Positions 8,663 through 16,847 are shown, counted from the stretch's first letter. The stretch is DNA of 64,000 nt from Aquimarina mytili (GCF_016735115.1 NZ_JAERQJ010000014.1:1-64000); one strand, 5' to 3'. Numbers and translations are program-made. Notes: generated by a model not told the origin, from the letters alone.

Positions 8663-10831
8663 TCACCTGCTGTTTTTTGGTTGATAATCCGGATGACCGG
8701 TTTGCCAAAATGCAAAAGTAAAAACCGTGGCAAATCTTTCAAATTGTTTTAATTTGGTGTTGTCAATACCGTGTCCCGCATCTTTATCGATTAATAATAA
8801 ATTCTTTTTCTCAGATATATTAGCCATTAGAAGTTTTGCTGCAAATTTCACAGAAAACCATGCAGGTACTCTAGCATCATTTAAACCTGCGGTTAATAAG
8901 GTTGCTGGATACTCTTCTCCATATTTAATATGGTGATATGCGTCCATTTTTAGTAAACTTTTAAACTCTGTAGAATCGCTAAGGGCTCCAAACTCTTTTA
9001 TGTTTGTTGCTCCATTAGCTCTCATTTCTGAACGTAACATGTTTAAAGAACCAAATTCTATAATTGCTGCAGCAAACAGGTCGGGTTTTTCAGTAATTGC
9101 TCTTCCTACCATTATTCCACCTGCACTTCCACTCCAGATGGCTAGTTTTTCTTTTGATGTGTATTTTTGTGATACTAAGTATTCGGCGCAGGATATGAAA
9201 TCTTTCCAGGTATTAGGTTTTGTAGATTTATATCCTCCTTTGTGCCAAGCATCACCTTTTTCTCCTCCACCTCTTACATGAGCAGTTGCAAATATTCCTC
9301 CTTCTAAAACCCAGAGCAATCTACGTAAAGAAAAAGTAGGTGTGAAAGAAATACCATAAGCTCCATAGCCATCCATTAAAAGGCGGTTTTTACCGTCTTT
9401 TTGTGTTCCTTTTTTATAGAGTATAGATAGAGGGATTTTTTCTCCGTCATGGGCTTCTATTTCGATTTCTTCTACAATAATTTCGTCAAACAGTTTACTG
9501 CTTATAGTCTCATTTAGATTTTTATCAATAAGATTATGATTGTCGTATTCATATCGTTTGTTGTCGGAGGTCCAACCGATTGCGGTGATCCATAATTCAG
9601 AGTATTTTAGCCCTTTTGCAGTAATATTAATATTACCATAGACCTTGGGGAGTTTTATTTCCTTAATAGTTTTGTCATCATATTTATATAAGCTAGCTTT
9701 TACACCATTTTTACTTTTAACAACATATAATCCATCTTTGGTTAACTCAAAACCTGTAATGACTTCATGTTTATTTTCTTTTACGAGTATTTTTGGGTTG
9801 TCAAAATTTGGATTTATAATTGAAGTAATGCATATTTTGAAGTTAGGGGCATTTTTTGAAGTTTGAAAAATAATAGAATCACCCTTTAAAATGCTTTTTT
9901 TTACTTGATGAGATTTCTTGAACAGCGGTTTCCAGTTTTTGGTTTCAATTTCATCAATCGGGAGATAATATGAATTATAGTAACTACCTACTCCTGGAGT
10001 TTTTCCAATCAAATATTTACTTTCCTTACTTTCAAACTTAATGATAGGAAAATCATCTTCTTTTAATTTTAGTTTTGGATTATTTGAATACGAGAATATC
10101 TCTTTTATGCTTTTTGGATCGTCCCCTAGTTTGTAAAGTACAGATTTGGTGTTATTTAAAAACTCCATAGAGGTTACATCTATACAGGGGTAATGTAGAT
10201 ATATGAAACTGGTATTATCTGGTAACCATGTTACGCCACCTAAATAAGATGGCCATGCGTTGTCTATTACTTCGGGCAGTACCTTTTTTAAAGGTACGTC
10301 AATAATAATCATTTGAGAAACTTCTTTGCCTTTTGTAGTTATACTAACTACAATTTTAGACCCATCCCAGTTGGGTTGGATATAATTTATTATATATTCA
10401 GCTTTAGAATTTGGATCGAATTCTTTAGGATCATATAAAAATTCTTCCTTACTAGAGAATGTTTTTCTATAATAGAGTTTGGGGGCATTCTCATTAGGTA
10501 ATCTTTTTAAGTAGAAATGATTGTCGTTTTCGGTTACCTTTAATTTAGTTATAACATGCTCTTTTTTAGTATCAAATTCTATTTGTTTATCGATTAAGTA
10601 TTGTTTTTTTTCGATTCTATTTAATAGATCTGTAGAGATTTTATTTTGTGTTTGAATCCATTGGCTAACTTGCGGATTATTCAGGTTTTCGGCATATCGG
10701 TAAGGATCTTCAATTTTTTGACCATGATATATTTCGATCACAGTTTTGGGAGGTAAAATGTCTTTTTTATCTTGGGGTAAAATTAAATATGGAGATAAAA
10801 TGACAAAAATGAATACAAATTTTCTATACAT
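8663..10831 (-). CDS. Secreted prolyl oligopeptidase (family S9A)
   Basis: This 722-aa serine peptidase begins with a signal peptide (hydrophobic residues about 5-18, then LPQDKK). A seven-bladed propeller occupies the N-terminal two thirds, followed by an alpha/beta-hydrolase domain. The catalytic triad can be placed: Ser569 in GSAGG, Asp652 in LNDARVP and His687 in DAGHGI. The substrate-gate motif RGGGEKGDAWHKGG precedes it. The length matches prolyl endopeptidases (about 710 aa). It cleaves short peptides after proline, probably in the periplasm or outside. It lies next to the lanthipeptide locus but in its own transcription unit, separated by a strong hairpin. A role in leader removal is possible in principle but nothing in the sequence supports it. 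Confidence 0.93.
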   Translation of the reverse strand: MYRKFVFIFVILSPYLILPQDKKDILPPKTVIEIYHGQKIEDPYRYAENLNNPQVSQWIQTQNKISTDLLNRIEKKQYLIDKQIEFDTKKEHVITKLKVTENDNHFYLKRLPNENAPKLYYRKTFSSKEEFLYDPKEFDPNSKAEYIINYIQPNWDGSKIVVSITTKGKEVSQMIIIDVPLKKVLPEVIDNAWPSYLGGVTWLPDNTSFIYLHYPCIDVTSMEFLNNTKSVLYKLGDDPKSIKEIFSYSNNPKLKLKEDDFPIIKFESKESKYLIGKTPGVGSYYNSYYLPIDEIETKNWKPLFKKSHQVKKSILKGDSIIFQTSKNAPNFKICITSIINPNFDNPKILVKENKHEVITGFELTKDGLYVVKSKNGVKASLYKYDDKTIKEIKLPKVYGNINITAKGLKYSELWITAIGWTSDNKRYEYDNHNLIDKNLNETISSKLFDEIIVEEIEIEAHDGEKIPLSILYKKGTQKDGKNRLLMDGYGAYGISFTPTFSLRRLLWVLEGGIFATAHVRGGGEKGDAWHKGGYKSTKPNTWKDFISCAEYLVSQKYTSKEKLAIWSGSAGGIMVGRAITEKPDLFAAAIIEFGSLNMLRSEMRANGATNIKEFGALSDSTEFKSLLKMDAYHHIKYGEEYPATLLTAGLNDARVPAWFSVKFAAKLLMANISEKKNLLLIDKDAGHGIDNTKLKQFERFATVFTFAFWQTGHPDYQPKNSR

Positions 10832-11115
10832 AATTTAATAAATTCATTTGCAGGGATTGAGTTTTTAATTTTGAGGATATTCTAATGAGCGTTTAGTAAT
10901 ATTGAATTGGTTGTAACTATTCTAAATTTTTGACTTTTAGATTCTTTTTGTTTCGATAAAGTATATAGTTTCCTTCTCACATTTTTTGATATGAGAAGGA
11001 AACTATATATGGAATTAATAATATGTTTTAAGAACTTTCAAATTGAATAGGTGTAATGTGTTTTTCAATTTATACATATAGAAAACTTAAGGGTAGTTTA
11101 ATTCTAATGCTTTTA
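10832..11115. other. Gap between prolyl oligopeptidase and lanthipeptide precursor 2
   Basis: This 284-bp region contains the strong hairpin listed below and is otherwise A/T-rich with nothing I can name. I did not find a good TAnnTTTG element for the oligopeptidase. Confidence 0.5.
10962..11009 (-). terminator. 18-bp perfect hairpin downstream of the lanthipeptide precursors
   Basis: The arms TATATAGTTTCCTTCTCA (10962-10979) and TGAGAAGGAAACTATATA (10992-11009) are exact complements around a 12-nt loop. It lies 106 bp past the stop of precursor 2 and before the prolyl oligopeptidase. There is no clear U tract on either side, so it may terminate inefficiently or protect the 3' end of an abundant precursor mRNA rather than act as a classical terminator. 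Confidence 0.6.
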
Positions 11116-11295
11116 CTACTTTAGATCTTCTCCTACATTACATATTTCTCGAACAAAAGTGTCAGACTTAATTTGAAAATTAACTCTGTTCTGATTTCCT
11201 TGAACTCCTCCTTTAATAAGATCAAGGTTATCAAGTTTAGTAATTCTTAATTTATCAAGTGTAAGTTTAGCCTTTGGATTGTTTATTGCTTTCAT
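11116..11295 (-). CDS. Class I lanthipeptide-type precursor peptide 2
   Basis: This small 59-aa gene, found by translating the minus strand, reads MKAINNPKAK, then a leader containing LTLDKLRITKLDNLD and ending IKGG at residues 27-30, then a 29-residue core starting VQGNQNRVNF. The core holds SDTF and one Cys (core position 22). The leader is almost identical to that of precursor 1 and matches the GG-type leaders of Bacteroidota lanthipeptides. Dehydration of Ser/Thr by the split LanB and addition of the Cys thiol could give at most one (methyl)lanthionine ring. The start is fixed by alignment with precursor 1. There is no visible terminator between the two, so they are probably co-transcribed. 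Confidence 0.85.
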   Translation of the reverse strand: MKAINNPKAKLTLDKLRITKLDNLDLIKGGVQGNQNRVNFQIKSDTFVREICNVGEDLK

Positions 11296-11381
11296 GTTGT
11301 GTTTTTTTAATTTGTGATTTTCCCTATTTGCAGTATTTGTTTTTTATAGAGTTTTTGAATTCTTCAATTTACCTTATAGTG

Positions 11382-11561
11382 TTACATTAAGTCAAGATCT
11401 CCTTGGTAACATTCTTCACCAAAAGTATCAGAACCAAAAGTTGTATTGGCTCTATTTTGCATTCCTAGAGCTCCTCCTTTAATGGTATCAAGGTTATCAA
11501 GTTTAGTAATTCTTAATTTTTCTAAAGTAAGTTTAGTCTTTGAGTTGTGTGAAGTTTTCAT
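11382..11561 (-). CDS. Class I lanthipeptide-type precursor peptide 1
   Basis: This is a 59-aa precursor. The leader contains LTLEKLRITKLDNLD and ends IKGG (residues 27-30); the 29-residue core starts ALGMQNRANTTF and contains SDTF, a single Cys at core position 21 and an acidic tail. The frame is open further upstream, but I place the start at 11561. There the protein has the same length as its paralogue, and a promoter (-7 at 11591-11598) lies just upstream. Core identity with precursor 2 is limited to QNR, SDTF, one Glu, an offset Cys and a DL near the end, a pattern expected for a conserved leader with diversified product. One Cys allows one thioether ring; Thr10, Thr11, Ser14 and Thr16 are candidate dehydration sites. 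Confidence 0.9.
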   Translation of the reverse strand: MKTSHNSKTKLTLEKLRITKLDNLDTIKGGALGMQNRANTTFGSDTFGEECYQGDLDLM

Positions 11562-11590
11562 GTTTTTGTTTTTATGATTTGTTGATGGTG

Positions 11591-11619
11591 CTAAAGTATA
11601 GGTAAATCGCAAAAACAAA
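11591..11619 (-). promoter_or_regulatory. Putative promoter of precursor 1
   Basis: On the minus strand TTTG (complement of 11616-11619), 17 bp, then TACTTTAG (complement of 11591-11598) resembles TTTG-N19-TAnnTTTG with one mismatch in the -7 box. It would give a 5' leader of about 25 nt. The palindrome 11645-11680 lies 25 bp further upstream. Confidence 0.55.
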
Positions 11620-11644
11620 GAGTAATTTATGGTGTAGTGGTCTG

Positions 11645-11680
11645 GTTTTCAGGAATGCAGATGTCTGGATTCCTGAAAAC
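11645..11680. promoter_or_regulatory. 36-bp palindrome, candidate operator of the precursor genes
   Basis: GTTTTCAGGAAT (11645-11656) and ATTCCTGAAAAC (11669-11680) are perfect inverted 12-mers. Between them CAGA-TG-TCTG continues the symmetry, so only a G/G pair and the centre break it. It lies between the AraC-type regulator gene and precursor 1. The 12-mer recurs at 16791-16802 in the lanB/NRPS divergent region, which favours a binding site over a terminator. On the coding (minus) strand it lacks a U tract. Confidence 0.7.
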
Positions 11681-11718
11681 AGATTTTTAAAATATTGAAA
11701 ATCAAACACTTATGTGTT

Positions 11719-13464
11719 TTATTGATTTTCCGTATTAAATTGCTGTTTTTCGAGTTGTTTTAGGAAAAATGATGGATAAATTCCTGTAGTTTTATAAAAA
11801 GATTTAGAAAAAGCTTCGGTCGTATTAAAACCTATTTCATTTGCGATAGCTTTGATTGTATATTTTCTGAATTTCGAGTTTGATTTTAATTCTTCAACTA
11901 CATAATCAATTCTCAGTTCATTTACATAATTGCTAAAACTTTTATCCTTATGCATATTAATTACTTTGGATAAATATTTAGAATTTGTTTTAAATCTTTT
12001 AGATAGACTACTTACTGTTAGATTAGCTTCTAAAAACTCATTGTTTTTTTCGAAAGATTCCAAATTCTTGAGGATGTCATTGACTATAATTTCTGAAATC
12101 CCTATATCGGTGGGTTTAGCATTTTCAGGTTTCTTATCAATAGTTATTGCTTCTGTTTTATGTATAGACGGTTTTTTATTGTTATCTAATAACTCCAGAA
12201 ATCTCTTTTTGTAGGTTCTTTTCTTTTTCTCGTTTAGGAAAAGAACTATTAATAATACTAAAGAAACTATGGATAATATTACTAAAACAATAATCTTGGT
12301 CTTATTAGTTTTCTCAAGAGAGTCGATAATCTCTTGTTTTTCTAATATTAAATTAGGCGTAGAATATTCTTCATTAATTTGTCTGGATAAGTATTTAAAA
12401 TTATTGTCAAGTATACTATCTACAGTTAATAGTTTATCGATATAAAAAATTTGCTTATCAGTATTTTTTCGTTCTTTGTAATATTTGATTAACAATTCAT
12501 ATGCTTCTCTTATTTTAGGAAAGAAATATTGAGTAGAAAATGCTATTGAATCAACATTTTTAAGATGATAGATGGATTCGTCAAAATTATTTTGGGAAAA
12601 ATATATTTTACCTAAATAGAGTTCTACTCTTTCTGCTGTGCCAGGACCTTGAATTTTATAATCCCTTAGTTTTTTTAATTTATTAATACTGTCAAGGCCA
12701 GGTTGATATTGTTTTTTATAATAATGAGCCATGGCGGTGGTCAATAAAAGTCGAGTGTATAAAATACTGTCTTTTGATTTCAGACTTAGACGAATAGCTT
12801 TTTTATTGATGGCATATGCAGAATCGTATTTTTTTATTGCATTATATACGGTACCTGTGGCATAGAGCGATTTAATATAATCATATTCGTGCTCTCTATG
12901 TTGTGTAAATTTGTCTTCGTAATAGTTTACAGTTGATTGTAAAAGTTCTAGACTTTCTTGGTATTCTCCAAGATTATTCTTTAAAATGGCAATAAAATAT
13001 TTTGTTTTAAATTTTTGATCAATATTATCATTTTTGTTCGCATATAAATTAGCCTTTACTAATTCATCCATAGATTTTTGATAGTATCCTTTAGAGCCAA
13101 AAACTCTTGCTTTTAATAAATATGCTTTGGCGGGGTAATCAAAATCATTTATATTTTTGGTAATAGTGATTATGCTATCAGCATATAACAAAGCATTGTC
13201 ATGTTCTGATACTGTTGCAAGCATATAATATCCATTAGCCTTTTTTATAATGTTTGTGTCTTGTTTAGCTTTTAATAAGAAAGCTTGAGCATATACACGA
13301 GCTTTTACAGAATCATTTAATTGCAGATTGAATTTTTCTAAAAGCTCAGTATATTTTTTTTGAGCTAATGTGGTTATATTATTTTCATTAATTTCTTGCG
13401 CATAAATGTTTTGAAGAAACATTAAAATGGCAAGAAAGATGATTTTGTGTTTATTTTTTTTCAT
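11719..13464 (-). CDS. Membrane-anchored TPR sensor with AraC-type DNA-binding domain
   Basis: This 581-aa protein has a signal peptide (first ~22 residues, ending IYAQ). A helical TPR-like sensor region spans about residues 30-370 and is rich in the repeating Y/L/A spacing of tetratricopeptides. A single transmembrane helix lies at about 387-408, followed by a basic linker and a C-terminal AraC/XylS double helix-turn-helix (about 465-575: LTVSSLSKRF..., then IKAIANEIGFN...FSKSFYKTTGIYPS). The topology implies that a periplasmic sensor controls a cytoplasmic DNA-binding domain. It starts 18 bp after lanB-C, so it is in the dehydratase operon, and is followed by the palindrome and the precursor genes. 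It is the obvious candidate to bind the ATTCCTGAAAAC sites; that is inference. Confidence 0.88.
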   Translation of the reverse strand: MKKNKHKIIFLAILMFLQNIYAQEINENNITTLAQKKYTELLEKFNLQLNDSVKARVYAQAFLLKAKQDTNIIKKANGYYMLATVSEHDNALLYADSIITITKNINDFDYPAKAYLLKARVFGSKGYYQKSMDELVKANLYANKNDNIDQKFKTKYFIAILKNNLGEYQESLELLQSTVNYYEDKFTQHREHEYDYIKSLYATGTVYNAIKKYDSAYAINKKAIRLSLKSKDSILYTRLLLTTAMAHYYKKQYQPGLDSINKLKKLRDYKIQGPGTAERVELYLGKIYFSQNNFDESIYHLKNVDSIAFSTQYFFPKIREAYELLIKYYKERKNTDKQIFYIDKLLTVDSILDNNFKYLSRQINEEYSTPNLILEKQEIIDSLEKTNKTKIIVLVILSIVSLVLLIVLFLNEKKKRTYKKRFLELLDNNKKPSIHKTEAITIDKKPENAKPTDIGISEIIVNDILKNLESFEKNNEFLEANLTVSSLSKRFKTNSKYLSKVINMHKDKSFSNYVNELRIDYVVEELKSNSKFRKYTIKAIANEIGFNTTEAFSKSFYKTTGIYPSFFLKQLEKQQFNTENQ

Positions 13465-13482
13465 TTCCTAAGAGATGTGTTT

Positions 13483-14358
13483 TCAATTAGAATTAAATGA
13501 TACAGTTTTCATGGTATCAGCGTTATATTTTTTGTATAAAAAATCATAAACTATAAGCTCATAAAAACGTTGTTGCGATCTAAATGCCCTATTAATCATC
13601 ATATGTATATAGCTGCTGATAAGTTCATTTAATGGTATTTCTAAAGCATCATTTTTTTTGTGATTCAAAATAGTATCGATAATTCTAGTTGTTTCATTAG
13701 TTTTATTAAGCAATACTTCATCTAAAATATCGTATGTTTTATTTGAATGGTTTGTATTAAAAAAATCAGCTATTTCTTTTTTTATACTTGTATATTTTTT
13801 ATTAAGCTGTTTGTTAAGTGTTTTGTCAGCATTAAATTCGGTTTTAAAATTATCTTTATTTCTAGAAACCAGTATTACCTTTTCTTTAACTCCATACTTG
13901 AAATTTTCTAATAATTGATGAACTGCCTTTAAAATGAACAAGAAATATAATTGTTCATCTTGTATTGATGTTATAGCATCTAATAGCATCTTACTTTCAT
14001 GATAAAACATTTGTTCAGACTCTTCAATAGTATTTGATCCATATCTTTCAATCTCTCTTTGGTAGGTATCTACCTGAATTTTAAAAATTATATCATCATC
14101 TACATATGATCTTAAAGCTTTATTTATCAAAAGAATCACTTCATTAATTTTCTTAACATCATGAAGATGAAATCTTACTCTCAAGTGGTAATCAGGATCA
14201 TTATATCGTATAAAAAACCATTTGTCAATAAGTTTAGTTTTAATTAAATGTTCACTTAACGGTTTTACGGTTTCTGTTAATATGATATCAGACATTCTCG
14301 CCCCACAATATAATTTGTAATACAACCATTCGTCACCTAATAAAAATATTCTTTTCAT
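13483..14358 (-). CDS. Split LanB, elimination (SpaB_C / thiopeptide-type) subunit
   Basis: This 291-aa protein matches the C-terminal elimination domain of class I lanthipeptide dehydratases (also called thiopeptide-type bacteriocin biosynthesis protein). The opening WLYYKLYCGARMSDIIL, then IDKWFFIRYNDPDYHLRVRF, is typical. In the two-step reaction it would remove glutamate from glutamylated Ser/Thr to leave dehydroalanine/dehydrobutyrine. Full-length LanB is about 1000 aa. Here this domain is a separate gene whose ATG overlaps the stop of the glutamylation subunit by 4 bp (ATGA), which ensures coupled translation. Split LanBs are known from pinensin-type clusters of Bacteroidota. Confidence 0.9.
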   Translation of the reverse strand: MKRIFLLGDEWLYYKLYCGARMSDIILTETVKPLSEHLIKTKLIDKWFFIRYNDPDYHLRVRFHLHDVKKINEVILLINKALRSYVDDDIIFKIQVDTYQREIERYGSNTIEESEQMFYHESKMLLDAITSIQDEQLYFLFILKAVHQLLENFKYGVKEKVILVSRNKDNFKTEFNADKTLNKQLNKKYTSIKKEIADFFNTNHSNKTYDILDEVLLNKTNETTRIIDTILNHKKNDALEIPLNELISSYIHMMINRAFRSQQRFYELIVYDFLYKKYNADTMKTVSFNSN

Positions 14359-16637
14359 TTTTCTAGATATGTGTTTTTATTAGTGTAGCGCTTTTCTTTT
14401 TTGAACGATCTAATTTTTTTTTCATTATAAAAAGAAAATACAAATTGATTGGAGTAGTTTTTTTCATCACTTTTGATAATACTTTCTTCAGTAAATAAAA
14501 ATTCTTCTAATATAAATTGAACTCTATTTTTGATTACATTAAGTAACATTTCAATAGAAGATTTATTCTCTAGATTAATTAATAAAGTATTATCACTATC
14601 AATTAATTGAACATATTTAGGGATCTGGAGCGATGATCTCAATGTTTTTAGTTCTTCAATAATATCTTTACCTTCTTCAAGGGATTCAAATAAGGCATTG
14701 ATACTTTTTACAGTAATTTTCCACCGGGCCTTAGAAAAGATAAACTCTTTGTATTCAACTCTTGGTAAAAAAGCATTTTTATTAATCAATTCTCCCCAGT
14801 TGAATCCGATTGAACCTCTTAAATTTTGGTATTGAAGATCACATAAAAAATGATAAATAGGTAAGCTGTTTTGCCCTCTATAATTATGAGCATTTGTTAG
14901 TCTGGGTATGATTTCTTTATTATGTGTTTTAGATCGTAAAATTATCTTATTACGTTTTACAGAAATCATTAAATCATCTATGGAGATTTGCTGTTCTTCT
15001 GGAAGATTTGATTTTCCTAAATAAGGTATTTCATAATTTCTGATTGTAGCTCTACGTATTACATTACCTGTCCGAGATTCTGGAAGATGTATAATTTCTG
15101 TTAAGAGCTTATCTGGATACATTTCTTGTTCAAGATTGGCAATATCCAGAACTTGTCTCATGATTTTTGCATTTCCGGTAGAAAATCGACCTAAAAGATT
15201 AGCCGCAGAAGAACCTCCCATGTTTTGCAATACAATTTTATCTTTCCCGTCAATTTTTATGATTTCTACTAATGACGATATTGTATCAGGTAGATCATTC
15301 CAATCTTCTTGAAGCTGTTCAAAATCTTGATCATATAATTGTAGGGTATAGCTATTATCTTCTTTCGTTTGGATCAATTTCTTGTGTAAGATTTCATGAA
15401 CAGGATTCCATGAGACTCTATGTGTATCCTCTTTTTGCGCTGGAATGTTCAGACCTTCCAAAAATGGTTTGTAATCAGCATCTACTTGATTTTGAAGATA
15501 GCCAATGCCAATTTCTGTGTCTAAAGCTTTTGCGAGAGGAATTTCTCTGGTTTCATACCTCTTTATAAAAGCGTTTTTAAATTGTTGAAGATTAGAGTTT
15601 TTTTGCGGAAAACTTATTTTATTTAAAAGACTCATTACCCTTTTTGTCTTGTAAGCAAATCGGATGTCCAATACATTTTGCTGGACTTTAGGATACATGT
15701 CTGTTTGAAATAAATACTTAGGTTCAAAAACAACATCAAGCTTTTTTATCTCTTGGCTACTTTTTGTATAGGCATCAATAGGGTTGCCAACCGCTTGATC
15801 TATTTGATCCAGGAACCTTTGGAAATAATTTATTTGATTAATAATAACTTCAGTACCATCTAATTTTGTTAGAGTTTCACAAATTTGAATTAAAAAATCT
15901 TTTCCCGTAACCGAAGGTTCCAGTTCGCTTACCAAGATTTGATTATCAATTAGTTGTATTACGTATTCTTTGGCTTCCTCCAGAGATATTTCGTCATTAA
16001 CTAAAAGTGAAGATAATTCTTCAACTTTTTTACCTGATTTTGCACTTTGGAGAATAGTTTCTAAATAGGGTGTATGGGTAACGGCTTCTATACTATGTTG
16101 CCTGTTATTATACTTGTTATAGGTATACTCAACATATCTGTATTGCTGTCCTATTTTATATAGACTATTATTGGGATACCATGATAGTTGATTTTGTATA
16201 TATTCTTCTTTGGATAATTTTTGAGAAAATGCAACCAAAAAATTCATATCAAACCTGGTTTGTCTTTGGTTTTTGATAAAACGATCAAATTCTATATGTG
16301 TGGATTTATCAAATTTACCTACACCACATCCGGCAAATATCCCAAAAGGAGTACACCTAGAAGACATTCGAGAGAGATATTTAAGTAAAGAAGATTGTAG
16401 TCGCTGAGTCTTTTTAGAATCTTTCATTTTACCTGAAAACCACTTTTCTATTTCTAGGAAAAGCTCAGGAGATGCCAGAAAAACAGCCTCTTTAATTACG
16501 GCATCATTCCATATTTTTTTATACTCTTCAAAAGATATTTCTTTACCCTTTGTTAAGTTGTAATAAAAATCCAATGATAGCAGAGGTATACGAATACAAA
16601 ATTCTTCAAAAAATACATATGGATTTTTCTGTGTCAA
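14355..16637 (-). CDS. Split LanB, glutamylation subunit (lantibiotic dehydratase N-terminal domain)
   Basis: This 760-aa lantibiotic dehydratase N-terminal domain would use glutamyl-tRNA to glutamylate Ser/Thr of the precursor core. Family features include the strand-like N terminus, SRMSSRCTPFGIFAGCGVG, MGGSSAANLLGRFS, and near the end PRVEYKEFIFSKARWKI. The start codon is TTG at 16637 (complement of CAA); no in-frame ATG lies nearby, and a TATATTTG -7 box 38 bp upstream fits it. Together with the 291-aa subunit it totals 1051 aa, the size of one ordinary LanB. It heads the operon lanB-N / lanB-C / AraC regulator. Confidence 0.9.
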   Translation of the reverse strand: MTQKNPYVFFEEFCIRIPLLSLDFYYNLTKGKEISFEEYKKIWNDAVIKEAVFLASPELFLEIEKWFSGKMKDSKKTQRLQSSLLKYLSRMSSRCTPFGIFAGCGVGKFDKSTHIEFDRFIKNQRQTRFDMNFLVAFSQKLSKEEYIQNQLSWYPNNSLYKIGQQYRYVEYTYNKYNNRQHSIEAVTHTPYLETILQSAKSGKKVEELSSLLVNDEISLEEAKEYVIQLIDNQILVSELEPSVTGKDFLIQICETLTKLDGTEVIINQINYFQRFLDQIDQAVGNPIDAYTKSSQEIKKLDVVFEPKYLFQTDMYPKVQQNVLDIRFAYKTKRVMSLLNKISFPQKNSNLQQFKNAFIKRYETREIPLAKALDTEIGIGYLQNQVDADYKPFLEGLNIPAQKEDTHRVSWNPVHEILHKKLIQTKEDNSYTLQLYDQDFEQLQEDWNDLPDTISSLVEIIKIDGKDKIVLQNMGGSSAANLLGRFSTGNAKIMRQVLDIANLEQEMYPDKLLTEIIHLPESRTGNVIRRATIRNYEIPYLGKSNLPEEQQISIDDLMISVKRNKIILRSKTHNKEIIPRLTNAHNYRGQNSLPIYHFLCDLQYQNLRGSIGFNWGELINKNAFLPRVEYKEFIFSKARWKITVKSINALFESLEEGKDIIEELKTLRSSLQIPKYVQLIDSDNTLLINLENKSSIEMLLNVIKNRVQFILEEFLFTEESIIKSDEKNYSNQFVFSFYNEKKIRSFKKEKRYTNKNTYLEK

Positions 16638-16674
16638 AGTAAAAATTATAAATAAGCCCCAGTTAATAAGAACA

Positions 16675-16682
16675 CAAATATA
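16675..16682 (-). promoter_or_regulatory. Putative -7 box of the lanB operon
   Basis: The minus strand reads TATATTTG, a perfect TAnnTTTG, 38 bp before the TTG start. No TTG/TTTG element is present at 17-23 bp upstream, as would be expected if the promoter needs an activator. Confidence 0.55.
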
Positions 16683-16768
16683 CAGTTTTCTTTAGAATTG
16701 TTTTTTTTGCTTTCAATTGAGTTAAATAGTTGATAATCAATGTTTTTTTGTTTTTTTTCTGTCACTTA

Positions 16769-16806
16769 ATTCCATGAATTACGGGTCTTGATTCCTGAAA
16801 ACGGGT
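16769..16806. promoter_or_regulatory. Imperfect direct repeat, candidate shared operator of the lanB and NRPS operons
   Basis: Two copies in the same orientation, ATTCCATGAATTACGGGT (16769-16786) and ATTCCTGAAAACGGGT (16791-16806), are spaced 20-22 bp, about two helical turns. The second contains the same 12-mer ATTCCTGAAAAC that forms the palindrome before precursor 1. The pair ends 9 bp before the TTTG of the NRPS promoter and 87 bp upstream of the lanB -7 box, a position suited to an AraC-type activator. Confidence 0.65.
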
Positions 16807-16814
16807 TTTAACCA

Positions 16815-16847
16815 TTTGTTTCGAGGTTGAGTTTTGATTTATGTTTG
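16815..16847 (+). promoter_or_regulatory. Putative promoter of the NRPS/PKS operon
   Basis: TTTG (16815-16818), 21 bp, TATGTTTG (16840-16847) fits the Bacteroidota promoter form. It would create an untranslated leader of about 340 nt before the antiterminator gene. The direct repeats lie immediately upstream. Confidence 0.55.

Noticed and set aside
8663-10831. Prolyl oligopeptidase as the leader peptidase of the lanthipeptides
   Set aside because: The precursors carry a GG cleavage motif and not a proline site, and a long hairpin separates the gene from the locus; adjacency alone is not enough.
11562-11618. N-terminal extension of precursor 1
   Set aside because: The extension covers the predicted promoter and is absent from the paralogue; both precursors are 59 aa when started at the inner ATG.
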